Assembly (NCBI GenBank): GCA_021324445.1
Contig: JAJPJC010000233.1
Coordinates: 1 to 64,000, forward strand
Direction: 5' to 3'
Source: Isosphaeraceae bacterium
Lineage (GTDB): Bacteria; Planctomycetota; Planctomycetia; Isosphaerales; Isosphaeraceae
DNA: 64,000 nt
Part shown: positions 9,954-17,984 of the stretch, one piece after another
Position numbering within the stretch: position 1 is the first letter of the stretch
Layout: the number at the start of each line of letters is the position of its first letter
Program-made: the position numbers and the translations under genes
The notes under the pieces: generated by a model
What the model saw: only the letters and a program-made list of their open reading frames with translations
Database searches by the model: none
What the model was told of the DNA's origin: nothing

Positions 9954-11711
9954 TCACAGGAACCGCGGCGCCTCGGCCGATTCCAGCGCCTCGGCGGAGG
10001 CAGAGACCGACCCGCCCCCCTCCGCCGGCACGGCGTCGCCGGCTGCGGTCGCCGGCCAGACCGGTGCCGCCTCGGGCTCCGGGTCGTCCTTGTGGGCTTG
10101 CCACCACTCGGCGGCCTGCCGGGGCGACCACTCTCTCGCGTCGACGCAGGCGTCCAGGGCCTCGGCCAGACTCAGGGTGTCGGGGTAGCGATCCGCCGGC
10201 TTCTTGGCGAGGCAGCGGAGGACCACCTGCTCCAGGTCGGCGGGAACCTCGGGCCGCAAGCTCGACGGTGGCACCACCGGGTCCCGGGTGTGCGCGATCA
10301 TGACCTCCATCGCACTGGAGCCGAGGAAGGGAGGCTGGCCCGTCAGGAGGTAATAGGCGACCGCCCCCAGCGAGTAGATATCCGTGCGGCGGTCGGGAGG
10401 CTGACTGTGGATCACCTGTTCGGGGGCGACATACAGCGGCGAGCCAGCGACCGTGTCCTCCTGGGACAGCTGCACCGACTGATCTCCCTGCAAGGTCTTC
10501 ACCAGGCCGAAGTCCAGCAGCTTGGTCACATCGTACCGGCCGCCCCGCGCGGCGGCGAACAGGTTGGCCGGCTTGATGTCCCGGTGGACCAATCCCGCCT
10601 CGTGGGCCTCGTGCAGCGCGTCGCACGCCTGGCGGAGCAGGTAGATCACCCGGCCCGGGGGCAGCGGCCCGTAGCGGCGGACCAGGCGGTCCAGGCTCAG
10701 ACCCGGCAGGTACTCCATTGCGTAGTAGAACGCGCCGTCGTCGTTGCGGCCGTAGTCGAAGATCAGGATGGTGTTCCAGTGCGACAACTGCGCGGTCGCC
10801 CGCACCTCGCGCTCGAACCGGGCAATCGCATGGGCATCGCCGGCCCGCTCCGCCCGGATCAGCTTGACCGCACACGGCCGCTTGAGCATCTGGTGCTCGG
10901 CCAGGAAGACCTCGCCCATGCCCCCGCCGCCGAGCCTGCGGCCCAGCCGATACTGGTTGAGCAACCGCGCGGCGTGGGCCTCGGTCCGCAAGGTGTTGAT
11001 GATGTGCGTGCCGAAGATCGCCGTGAAGGCGCCCACGAGCAGGACCAGCCCATGTTCGCTGACCTGCTCGAGATTGGCCGCGCGGACCGCGACCTCGTAC
11101 GACTCGGGGTGGAGCATGCCCAGGACCCAGGGGACCACCATCGGCGTCAACGCGATCGGGATGATCATCCGGGCGGCGCGCCTCCAGGTGTTGGGGATGA
11201 AGATCGCGTAGGTCAGGATCATCGCGAACGTCCACAGGACGCTGCTCTTCACGGCCGCCAGGAACAGCATCGGGTTGTCCTCGCGCACCCGGCGCAGCAT
11301 CGCGGTGTACTGCGCCGCCATGAAGAAGATGACGACCGTCGCGAACAACGTCAGCTCGAAGGCCCTCAGCTCGCGGAGCGTGGGCCTCCAGGTGCTGGAC
11401 AAAAGCGCGAAGCTCAGGACCAGGAAGACCAGCAGCAGCGCATGGAACACGACGGCGAGCGACTCGAGGTTATACAGGCACAACGCCCGGACGAAGAACA
11501 GGCCGAAGCCGATGACCATGACCAGCACCGCCGCCCGGAGCCTCTGATGGAGCAGCCCCCGCGTCTCCGAGGCAAGCTGGGCGCCGCCCCCGGCGACCAG
11601 CCGGTGATCGGGGACGAAGCTGTCGGTTGCCGGCGATGTCGACGCTGGTGCCATCACCGCCGGGCGATCGCGCGGCAGGTACTCCTCGGTCGTGGCCTGG
11701 GGATCAAACAT
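9954..11711 (-). CDS. Membrane serine/threonine protein kinase
   Basis: 585 residues: an N-terminal region with about six hydrophobic helices (roughly residues 57-240), then a Hanks-type kinase domain. Kinase landmarks are the glycine loop LGGGGMGEVFLA near 260-270, lysine in CAVKLIR (283), catalytic HRDIKPANL (376-384), DFGLVKT (400-406) and SPLYVAPEQ. The arrangement, with the membrane sensor part before the kinase, is the reverse of the commoner PknB layout and suggests signals perceived in the membrane. The tail after about 545 is acidic and low complexity. It lies just upstream of the DUF155 gene on the same strand. Confidence 0.9.
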   Translation of the reverse strand: MFDPQATTEEYLPRDRPAVMAPASTSPATDSFVPDHRLVAGGGAQLASETRGLLHQRLRAAVLVMVIGFGLFFVRALCLYNLESLAVVFHALLLVFLVLSFALLSSTWRPTLRELRAFELTLFATVVIFFMAAQYTAMLRRVREDNPMLFLAAVKSSVLWTFAMILTYAIFIPNTWRRAARMIIPIALTPMVVPWVLGMLHPESYEVAVRAANLEQVSEHGLVLLVGAFTAIFGTHIINTLRTEAHAARLLNQYRLGRRLGGGGMGEVFLAEHQMLKRPCAVKLIRAERAGDAHAIARFEREVRATAQLSHWNTILIFDYGRNDDGAFYYAMEYLPGLSLDRLVRRYGPLPPGRVIYLLRQACDALHEAHEAGLVHRDIKPANLFAAARGGRYDVTKLLDFGLVKTLQGDQSVQLSQEDTVAGSPLYVAPEQVIHSQPPDRRTDIYSLGAVAYYLLTGQPPFLGSSAMEVMIAHTRDPVVPPSSLRPEVPADLEQVVLRCLAKKPADRYPDTLSLAEALDACVDAREWSPRQAAEWWQAHKDDPEPEAAPVWPATAAGDAVPAEGGGSVSASAEALESAEAPRFL

Positions 11712-11767
11712 GGCTCGCTCGCTCGACAGCAGAGGCAGGTTTCGACGACCGATCGAGTTGGTTCACC

Positions 11768-12433
11768 TCACGAGCGGGGGGGCTTGGGTCGTGGCCGCCG
11801 GCTGCGCGGCGGCTTCGACTGCGCGGCGGCTTCGGCTTCCTTGGGGAAGAGATCGCCGACCCGGCAACGGAACCCCGGAATCACATCCTCGCCCGACAGT
11901 TCATCGTCGGCCCACAGCCAACTGACCGTCTTATCACTGCGGAAGACTTCCACGGCGCGGAGGACGGGGCGGACAACCCAGACCAGCTTGACCCCCGCTC
12001 GCAGGTATTCTTTGACCTTTTCATCGAGCTGATCGACCTCATCGTTGGGAGAGACCACCTCAACGGCCAGATCCGGAGGGATCGTCACATGTCCCTCGGC
12101 CCAGAGCTCGGGAGTCACACGCTCGGCCCGGATGAACGAAACATCGGCCATCCGCACGAGGCCGGGGCTCCAGGGATAACAACGGTAGCCCTGTTGTGCC
12201 GAAGGGAGCCACCCCAAGTTGTGCTCGTGAGAATGGTTGCCCAGGACGCGACCAATCTCCCCCGAGATCACCGTGGATAAGAAGCTCACTTTGCGCTCCT
12301 TCAACTGACCGTCGATCAGCTCGTAACGCCCCCCATCGGGCATGGCCAGCAATTCCTCGGGCGTCACCTCGATCTTGGGCCTCGTCTCGGGCCGGAGTTC
12401 GACTTCCGGCTCGGTCCCGATCATCGTGCTCAT
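11768..12433 (-). CDS. Uma2 family protein
   Basis: 221 residues with the commoner Uma2 layout: TPEELLAMPDGGRYELIDGQL, VRMADVSFIRAERV (metal Asp), DLAVEVVSPNDEVDQLDEKVKEYLRAG and LVWVVRP. The start is an ATG with AGGGAGGA six bases upstream; a TTG two codons earlier is less likely. The C terminus is a basic, proline-rich tail (SRRPRPKPPRS) that could bind nucleic acid. It is the most divergent of the three Uma2 genes in the window. Function in the cell is unknown. Confidence 0.85.
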   Translation of the reverse strand: MSTMIGTEPEVELRPETRPKIEVTPEELLAMPDGGRYELIDGQLKERKVSFLSTVISGEIGRVLGNHSHEHNLGWLPSAQQGYRCYPWSPGLVRMADVSFIRAERVTPELWAEGHVTIPPDLAVEVVSPNDEVDQLDEKVKEYLRAGVKLVWVVRPVLRAVEVFRSDKTVSWLWADDELSGEDVIPGFRCRVGDLFPKEAEAAAQSKPPRSRRPRPKPPRS

Positions 12434-12634
12434 GGGCAATCCTCCCTCGTCTCGGGCCTTGAATCCCTCCAGTATACCAGGCGCGCGCCCCTCAAGGCAG
12501 ATCGTGCGCCCGGCGCGCGCGGCAAGCCGGGCCAGCTCCCCTGCGCAGAGCCGCCCGGCCTGCCGGCGAATGGTTGTCCCATCCGAGCACCGAGATCGGA
12601 CGATTGGTCCGAGTCCCGATCCGGACGAGCGATC

Positions 12635-15526
12635 TCAAAATGAGTCGCGACCGAGGGGCTCGCCTCCATCTCGGGTGATCAAGGCGCGCAGGACCACCGG
12701 TGCGATCGACTTCTTGATGTACCTCACCGCACCGTCGGCGAAGACCGCGTTGAAGCCATCCGGCGTGAACCCGCCCAGCTCGGGCAAGGGACCTTTGGGT
12801 TCAAAGGGGATGTCTTCCGGCTTGGTCCAGGGAATCTCGCGCTGTGCCTCGACGGCCAGGATGGTGTTCGAAGTCCCATCGGTGATGTCCGCGATGCCGG
12901 GCCCGGCCGGGACCGCGGCAGCCTTCGCCCCGCCTGGGACCGCGCCCTTCGGGCCGATCATGCCCGCCGCGCCCCCAGCAGGCCCCTGGCCAGGACCGAC
13001 GCTCAGTACGGTCGATGGGCCCGTGAAGACGAAGTACGAGCTGTTGGTCGGGCTCGACGGCGAGCCGTCGGGACCGGGGTAAGTGTAGATCGCCGGCATC
13101 TTGTCGAGCAGCTTGCGGTTGTTGGGACCGTCCCAGGGCTCGTCGAAGTTGTACTGGTTGTAGAGGTCCTGCTGGGCGAGGAAGGGCAGGAGCGCGACCC
13201 GCCAGCTATAGGGAATCGACTTGTTCTTGCCGCCCAGCAGGACCGGGGAGGGGAAGCACCCGTTGGCGTCATGGTAATTGTGGAACGCCAGCGCGATCTG
13301 CTTGAGGTTGTTGACGCTCATCGTGCGGCGGGCGGCGGCCCGGGCGGTGGTGACGGCCGGTACGACCAGCCGAATCCCCTCGGCGAGGTCGACCGAGGAC
13401 TCGGCGCGGAGATGCACGAAGTTCTCGGACGTCACGACCCGAGCCTTCTCCAGGAGGGAATCCGCCGCCTGGAGGACCCAATCCAGGCCCTCGCTCGGCT
13501 TCTGGCCGGAATCGCGACGCAGGCCGCGCACCGCATTCTTGCCGAGGGTCAAGAGGGCCTGCATCGTCTCGGCCACAGACCTGGCATCCTGCTCGGACCC
13601 CGCTGTGGCCATGAGGTCGATCGTCAACCCCCTGTCGGAAGTGTCGATGCCCATGGCATAGGATCGAGCGTTCTCGTAGAGCGGTGAGAACGTCTCGAGC
13701 TTCACCATCGCATCGGGTCGATGTCCCGGCGCCTGGGGATCGCCGGACATTCCCAGGGCGATCCGCCGCCGGAGCCAGCGGGTCTCCAGCGCCAGCATCA
13801 CCCGACCCTTGGCGACCCTCTTCCAGGCTTCGTCCCAGGAACGGCGCGGTGCCGGGACCTTGCGGTCTTCGATCAGCTCCTTGAGCAGCTCCTCGTGGGT
13901 GACGACCAGGGTTCGGTCGTCCGGCGCGAAGGCACACCACGACTGCTCGGGAAAGAGTCTCGCCTGTCGGAAGTAGGTCTGGCCATCATGGCGGGCTTCC
14001 TGCGGGGGGGTTTTCTGCATGAAGCCATGACCTCTCCCGTCGGATGCGCCGGTCACCCGGGCGAGCACGTCCTTCCAGTCCTGCGACTTGGAGCTGTGCA
14101 GGACCAGTCCTGAAGGCGGCGGGATCAAGGTCGAGTGCCCCGCCGCGAAGTCGGAGGTCCCTTCCCAGAACAGCAGCACCTGCTCGATCTCCTCAGGGGC
14201 GACGATGGTCGCGCCTGCGAGAAGACCTCCTTGCTTCGCATCGCGCACGATCCCTCGGACTTCGCTCCGCCGGAGCCAATCCCCAGGGCGAATCGCCAGT
14301 ACCATCCTGGCCTCGGCCGGGAGGAATGCCAGGTTGTACGATGCGTCGCCGGCCGGCGCGGCGGCGACCGGCTGGTCCTGGGCCTGCGCGGGAGGGCCGC
14401 CGGCCGGCCCGCGCAGGCCGGCGACCAGCAGGCCCAGCGCCGCGAGGACGCCGACAGTCAGCACCCGCCCCCCGACGGGCAAGGAGACACAACGGAGGGG
14501 CTTACTCTTGCGCAGCATGTCGATCCTCCGAACAAAGGTGTCATGAGACGGGAGAAATGCGCGGGCCGGCCAGGTGATGGCGCGGCCGTCGCGGCGCAGG
14601 GCCATCTGGGCCAGCGTCGCGAGATAAGACGACTGGCCGCCTGAGAGCCGGGCGCCCCAGGCGTCGGCCGCCAGCTCCTGTTCCAGCCGGAGCCGGGCCG
14701 CCAGCCAGTGCGCCAGGGGATGATAGAAGTGCAGCGCCAGGCTGAGCTGACCCGCCAGGCCCGCCAGAAAATCGCCGCGGTGGACATGCGCCAGCTCGTG
14801 CGCCAGCACGGCGCGGCGCTCGGCCGGACTCCACTCGCGCCAGTCGCCTGGCAGGAGCAAGAGCGGCCGTCGCCAGCCGATCGTGGCCGGCGTGGCCAGC
14901 GCGGCCAGCTCCCGCACCGCGACGCGACGGGTACAACCCAGTTCGGCACGGAGAACCTCGACCGCGTCATCCAGCTCGCGGTCGTCGATCGGCCGGCTCC
15001 GCATCCTCAGCCGGGCGATTCCCCAAAGACCGAGGCCCAGGCGAGCCAGGCCCAGGGCGAGGCTGGCGAGGCAGCCGACCGCGAGCCACTCCCGCCAGCC
15101 CCAGCGCTGCCGGTCGCGCTCCGCCCCGGGTCGCCACAGCTCGCCCAGCATCAGGGCGACCATCGTCGGTTGGTCCGAGATTTCGTACCGCAGCCTCGCC
15201 GGCTTGGAACCCGGCGGCATGGCGGATGGAGGACTCAGCGACCTATCTGAGTCTGCATGGGTCGTGGACGAGTCCCCCAGGGGCGCCTCGGCGCGGCGAC
15301 TCGCCGCCTCCGAACCAAAGTCCTCGGGAACGAGGGTCCACCAGCGTGGCCAGGGAGAGAGAACGGCCAGCGAGACCAGCACCATGATTAGCAAGCTCGA
15401 GACGGCCGCGAGCGAGCCCGCCGCCGGACCCACACGCCGCAGGGCCAGGTAGGCCAGGATGCCGGCAAGCGCGAAACCCGTCGCATGCGCGATACTCTCC
15501 AGCAGGGTCAGGCCGAGCGTGTTCAC
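12635..15526 (-). CDS. BlaR1-type M56 metallopeptidase fused to DUF1559 domain
   Basis: 963 residues. The N-terminal third is a membrane M56 (BlaR1/MecR1) sensor peptidase: hydrophobic helices at about 10-60 and 147-172, the zinc motif HELAH at 243-247 with downstream LEQELAADAW supplying the third ligand, and another helix near 355-370. A long periplasmic region follows, and the C terminus (from about 700) is a DUF1559 domain recognisable by SVNNLKQIALAFHNYHDANGCFP, a LPFLAQQDLYNQ block, DGTSNT and VFADGAVRYIKKSI. DUF1559 proteins normally begin with a pilin-like N terminus; here the domain is carried by a BlaR1-like protein. Its start overlaps the upstream blaI-type gene by 4 bp, so sensor and repressor form one operon. 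Confidence 0.85.
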   Translation of the reverse strand: MNTLGLTLLESIAHATGFALAGILAYLALRRVGPAAGSLAAVSSLLIMVLVSLAVLSPWPRWWTLVPEDFGSEAASRRAEAPLGDSSTTHADSDRSLSPPSAMPPGSKPARLRYEISDQPTMVALMLGELWRPGAERDRQRWGWREWLAVGCLASLALGLARLGLGLWGIARLRMRSRPIDDRELDDAVEVLRAELGCTRRVAVRELAALATPATIGWRRPLLLLPGDWREWSPAERRAVLAHELAHVHRGDFLAGLAGQLSLALHFYHPLAHWLAARLRLEQELAADAWGARLSGGQSSYLATLAQMALRRDGRAITWPARAFLPSHDTFVRRIDMLRKSKPLRCVSLPVGGRVLTVGVLAALGLLVAGLRGPAGGPPAQAQDQPVAAAPAGDASYNLAFLPAEARMVLAIRPGDWLRRSEVRGIVRDAKQGGLLAGATIVAPEEIEQVLLFWEGTSDFAAGHSTLIPPPSGLVLHSSKSQDWKDVLARVTGASDGRGHGFMQKTPPQEARHDGQTYFRQARLFPEQSWCAFAPDDRTLVVTHEELLKELIEDRKVPAPRRSWDEAWKRVAKGRVMLALETRWLRRRIALGMSGDPQAPGHRPDAMVKLETFSPLYENARSYAMGIDTSDRGLTIDLMATAGSEQDARSVAETMQALLTLGKNAVRGLRRDSGQKPSEGLDWVLQAADSLLEKARVVTSENFVHLRAESSVDLAEGIRLVVPAVTTARAAARRTMSVNNLKQIALAFHNYHDANGCFPSPVLLGGKNKSIPYSWRVALLPFLAQQDLYNQYNFDEPWDGPNNRKLLDKMPAIYTYPGPDGSPSSPTNSSYFVFTGPSTVLSVGPGQGPAGGAAGMIGPKGAVPGGAKAAAVPAGPGIADITDGTSNTILAVEAQREIPWTKPEDIPFEPKGPLPELGGFTPDGFNAVFADGAVRYIKKSIAPVVLRALITRDGGEPLGRDSF

Positions 15527-15912
15527 CGTCGTTTCTCCGGTTGCCGCAGGACGTCTCCGAGCAAGGCGCGCTCCTTCGCCGTCAGCGACCTCTGTTCCAT
15601 CAGGCGCACCAGCAACAACTCCCGCGAGCCGCGAAAGACCCGGTCGAGCAGCTCGCCCAGCAGCTTCCGCGAGACCTCCTCGTACGACCGCGCCGGCCGA
15701 TACGTGAACGGCCGCTCCTGATTGGTCTGGATCAGGAACCGCTTGTCCGCCAGGATCCGGACCAGCGTCGCGATCGTCGTGTACGCCCGGTCCAGACCCC
15801 CGGCCGCCATCGCCTCGCGGACCTCGGCGACCGTCGATTCCCCACGATTCCAGAAGACGTGCATCACCTCGAGCTCACGCTCCGTCAGCTCCTTCGCCGC
15901 CGGTCGCGCCAT
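15523..15912 (-). CDS. BlaI/MecI/CopY-family transcriptional repressor
   Basis: A 129-residue winged-helix repressor with LTERELEVMHVFWNRGESTV, the recognition region LDRAYTTIATLVRIL and wing RFLIQTNQERPFTYRPARSYEE, ending in a dimerisation helix region. In the known Bla/Mec systems it is cleaved after activation of the partner M56 peptidase, which is encoded immediately downstream with an ATGA overlap. No beta-lactamase is nearby, so the regulated genes are unknown; autoregulation of the operon is likely. Confidence 0.9.
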   Translation of the reverse strand: MARPAAKELTERELEVMHVFWNRGESTVAEVREAMAAGGLDRAYTTIATLVRILADKRFLIQTNQERPFTYRPARSYEEVSRKLLGELLDRVFRGSRELLLVRLMEQRSLTAKERALLGDVLRQPEKRR

Positions 15913-15976
15913 GAGAGTCCTCCTTTCCCCAGGTTGCGGGGTGACACGGTGGATTTGGTTTTTTAGTTCTGGTTTT

Positions 15977-16004
15977 ATCGTAGTCGAGATCGGCGGGTTG
16001 TCAA
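15977..16004 (-). promoter_or_regulatory. Candidate promoter of the blaI-M56 operon
   Basis: Read on the minus strand, TTGACA (16004-15999) is followed after 16 bp by TACGAT (15982-15977), and an A/T-rich tract with AAAACC and AAAAAACC follows toward the gene at 15912. The -35 is perfect for sigma70 and the -10 matches at 4 of 6 positions. The A/T-rich tract is unusual in this GC-rich DNA and could include the repressor operator, although no clean dyad is seen. Confidence 0.55.
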
Positions 16005-16114
16005 GAGGAAAGCCAGGTGACTTCTGGGCGAGAGAGCCGGTAGACTAGCTCTGCGGGACTCTCCTTCGGATTCACACGGATCGCTGGTCCGACCCCTGAC
16101 GGCGCAGCGCTATC

Positions 16115-16363
16115 ATGAGCCAGATCACGTGGACGATCCCCGATGAGACGCTGGCGGCCCTCGGACTGAATCCGAGCGAGCTCGGCGCCGAGCTTCGGCT
16201 GGCGGGAGCGATCAAGCTCTACGAGCTGGGCCGGCTCTCTTCGGGTGCGGCCGCGGAGCTGGCCGGGATCCCCCGGGCGGTCTTCCTGAGCAAACTCGGC
16301 GAGTACGGAGTCGACACGTTCACCCTGACCGAAGAGGAACTCGGACGGGAAACGAGAGTCTAG
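16115..16363 (+). CDS. UPF0175 family small protein (antitoxin-like)
   Basis: 82 residues matching UPF0175: IPDETLAALGLNPSELGAEL followed by AIKLYELGRLSSGAAAELAGIPRAVFLSKLGEYG, a helix-turn-helix-like region. Such proteins are often antitoxin-type regulators paired with DUF3368/PIN toxins, but no toxin gene is adjacent; the next bases are a palindromic repeat that begins right after its stop codon. The toxin may have been lost or replaced by the repeat (inference). Confidence 0.75.
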   Translation: MSQITWTIPDETLAALGLNPSELGAELRLAGAIKLYELGRLSSGAAAELAGIPRAVFLSKLGEYGVDTFTLTEEELGRETRV

Positions 16364-16640
16364 CATCATCACCGGGCCAGAAACCGCTCTGGTCCCTGCC
16401 CCGAAGGGGTCTCAACAAACCAGCCCAGGGCAACGCCCTGGGAACCCCGCGATCCCCCTCGGAACAGCCCTGAAAGGGCGCGACAGGCCACGCCGTCCGG
16501 CCCCGTCGCTCGCCCAGGAATCGGGAAGGCACGCCGGGGAGGGGACGCCCTGTTGCGCCCTTTCAGGGCAGGAACCATCACGTTCTCCCGGTCCCCCAGG
16601 GCGTTGCCCTGGGCTGGTCTGTGGTGCCCGCTTCGGGGCG
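16364..16640. repeat. Large inverted repeat made of palindromic units
   Basis: A nested, roughly symmetrical array. CCCCGAAGGGG (16399-16409), hairpin CCCAGGGC-AAC-GCCCTGGG (16424-16442) and CCCTGAAAGGGCGC (16468-16481) recur in reverse order and orientation as GCGCCCTTTCAGGG (16555-16568), a second CCCAGGGC-GTT-GCCCTGGG hairpin (16595-16613) and gcttcggggcg (16630-16640). The left end from CATCATC at 16364 resembles 61471-61530. No coding gene is seen between 16364 and 17003. The rest of that stretch shows nothing recognisable. Confidence 0.7.
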
Positions 16641-17003
16641 AAATCCAACACGCGGCGCGGCGGGTGCTCCGGGTTCAAGTGGCGGGCACTCGGTCCCGGG
16701 GATGATGCTCAAGTCTCCAGGAAACGCGCGTTGGCTGAGATCGTCTGCGACGCATCGCCGCTGGGGTGACGGCACCCAGCCGGCTTTCCTCATTGAAGGT
16801 TGCCAACTCCAGGGTCGACACGTTCCACGAATCCGGCGACTCGGATCGTTCAGGGGCTATCCCGGCCCGCCGCCGGGAGTTATGATGGGTTGAGCCGCTC
16901 CGACAGTCCTGCCGGCCCGGGTGAGACCTCGACGAGCGATGGCGCTGGGGCTCGGGCTGGCTGCGTCGATCGACGACCGGGGCGGCCATGGGCGGCCGTG
17001 TCG

Positions 17004-17585
17004 ATGAACGACGTGACCCGGATCCTCTCGGCGATCGAGCAAGGCGACCCCAAGGCGCCGGAGCAATTGCTCCCCCTGGTCTACGAGGAGCTGCGCAAGC
17101 TGGCCGCGCAGCGGCTGGCCCGCGAGTCGCCCGGCCAGACGCTCCAGGCCACCGCCCTGGTGCACGAAGCGTATCTGCGTTTGATCGGCTCCGAGATGCC
17201 GACCTGGAACAGTCGGGGGCATTTCTTCTCGGCCGCCGCCGAGGCGATGCGCCGCATCCTGATCGAGAACGCCCGGCGCAAACGCGCCGGTAAGCATGGC
17301 GGCGACCTCCAGCGGGTCGATCTCGACGGCGTCGACGTGCCGGAGGACGCGCCGTCTGAAGACATCCTGGCGGTCGACGAGGCCCTGTCCCGACTTGCAG
17401 CCGAGGACCCAGTTAAGGCCGAGCTGGTCAAGCTCCGCTATTTCGGGGGGCTCTCGGTTGAGGACGCCGCCCGCGTACTGGGGATCTCGCGCGCCACGGC
17501 CGATCGCTACTGGGCTTATGCCCGGGTCTGGCTCTTTGGCGAGCTGAACGATGCAGGCCACCGGTCCTCTGATCCGAAACAATGA
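17004..17585 (+). CDS. ECF-type RNA polymerase sigma factor
   Basis: 193 residues of the compact ECF class common in planctomycetes and acidobacteria. Region 2 is seen in LLPLVYEELRKLAAQRLARE and ALVHEAYLRL, with a linker EAMRRILIENARRKRAGKHGG. Region 4 carries LVKLRYFGGLSVEDAARVLGISRATADRYWAYARVWL. The ATG at 17004 (MNDVTRIL) is chosen; a longer frame would read through the upstream repeat DNA. No anti-sigma gene is adjacent; the next gene is a membrane Ser/Thr kinase with TPRs about 400 bp downstream, the usual partner arrangement in this phylum. Confidence 0.9.
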   Translation: MNDVTRILSAIEQGDPKAPEQLLPLVYEELRKLAAQRLARESPGQTLQATALVHEAYLRLIGSEMPTWNSRGHFFSAAAEAMRRILIENARRKRAGKHGGDLQRVDLDGVDVPEDAPSEDILAVDEALSRLAAEDPVKAELVKLRYFGGLSVEDAARVLGISRATADRYWAYARVWLFGELNDAGHRSSDPKQ

Positions 17586-17636
17586 GACGCCTCGGCGCTC
17601 GCCCACCGCAGAGCCAGCCGAGATCCCAGGAAAAGA

Positions 17637-17836
17637 TTCACCGCAGAGATCGCAGAGACCGCAGAGCGAGCAAGCCGAGACGACCCGAGAGAGGACGAGG
17701 ACCGGTCTCGAATCGGAGCCACTTCAGTCGATTCGGTCGGGGATGGCTCGGTGCGCCGGTGTTCGCCCGGGAGGCATCGTGAGACATTCCGTCTTCTCGG
17801 TTTTTCTCTCTGCGATCTCTGCGGTCTCTGCGGTGA
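17637..17836. repeat. Inverted pair of CACCGCAGAGA-type repeats
   Basis: TTCACCGCAGAGATCGCAGA starts at 17637, with a GACCGCAGAG continuation to 17666. The reverse-complement form ends at 17836 (from 17806, finishing GCGGTCTCTGCGGTGA). The arms are built from 10-bp units CGCAGAGA(T/C)C and could fold together across 139 bp. The block fills the region between the ECF gene and the kinase (17586-17984), where no gene is seen. Confidence 0.65.
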
Positions 17837-17984
17837 GTCCTCTTCGACGCCGCCCTCGGGGTGGAGTTGAGCCAGGAACCTGGAAAAAATCGCCCGCCCG
17901 TGAGGCGCCGCGACTGCCGATTTCGCACTGTCTTACAGAGGACGCCCCGGTTGGTCCTCAACATGACGAAGATGGGTCCCGACC

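Noticed and set aside
9907-11235. Long N-terminal extension of the DUF155 gene
   Set aside because: This part is the kinase gene read in another frame; the DUF155 protein starts cleanly at MMPRIPT.
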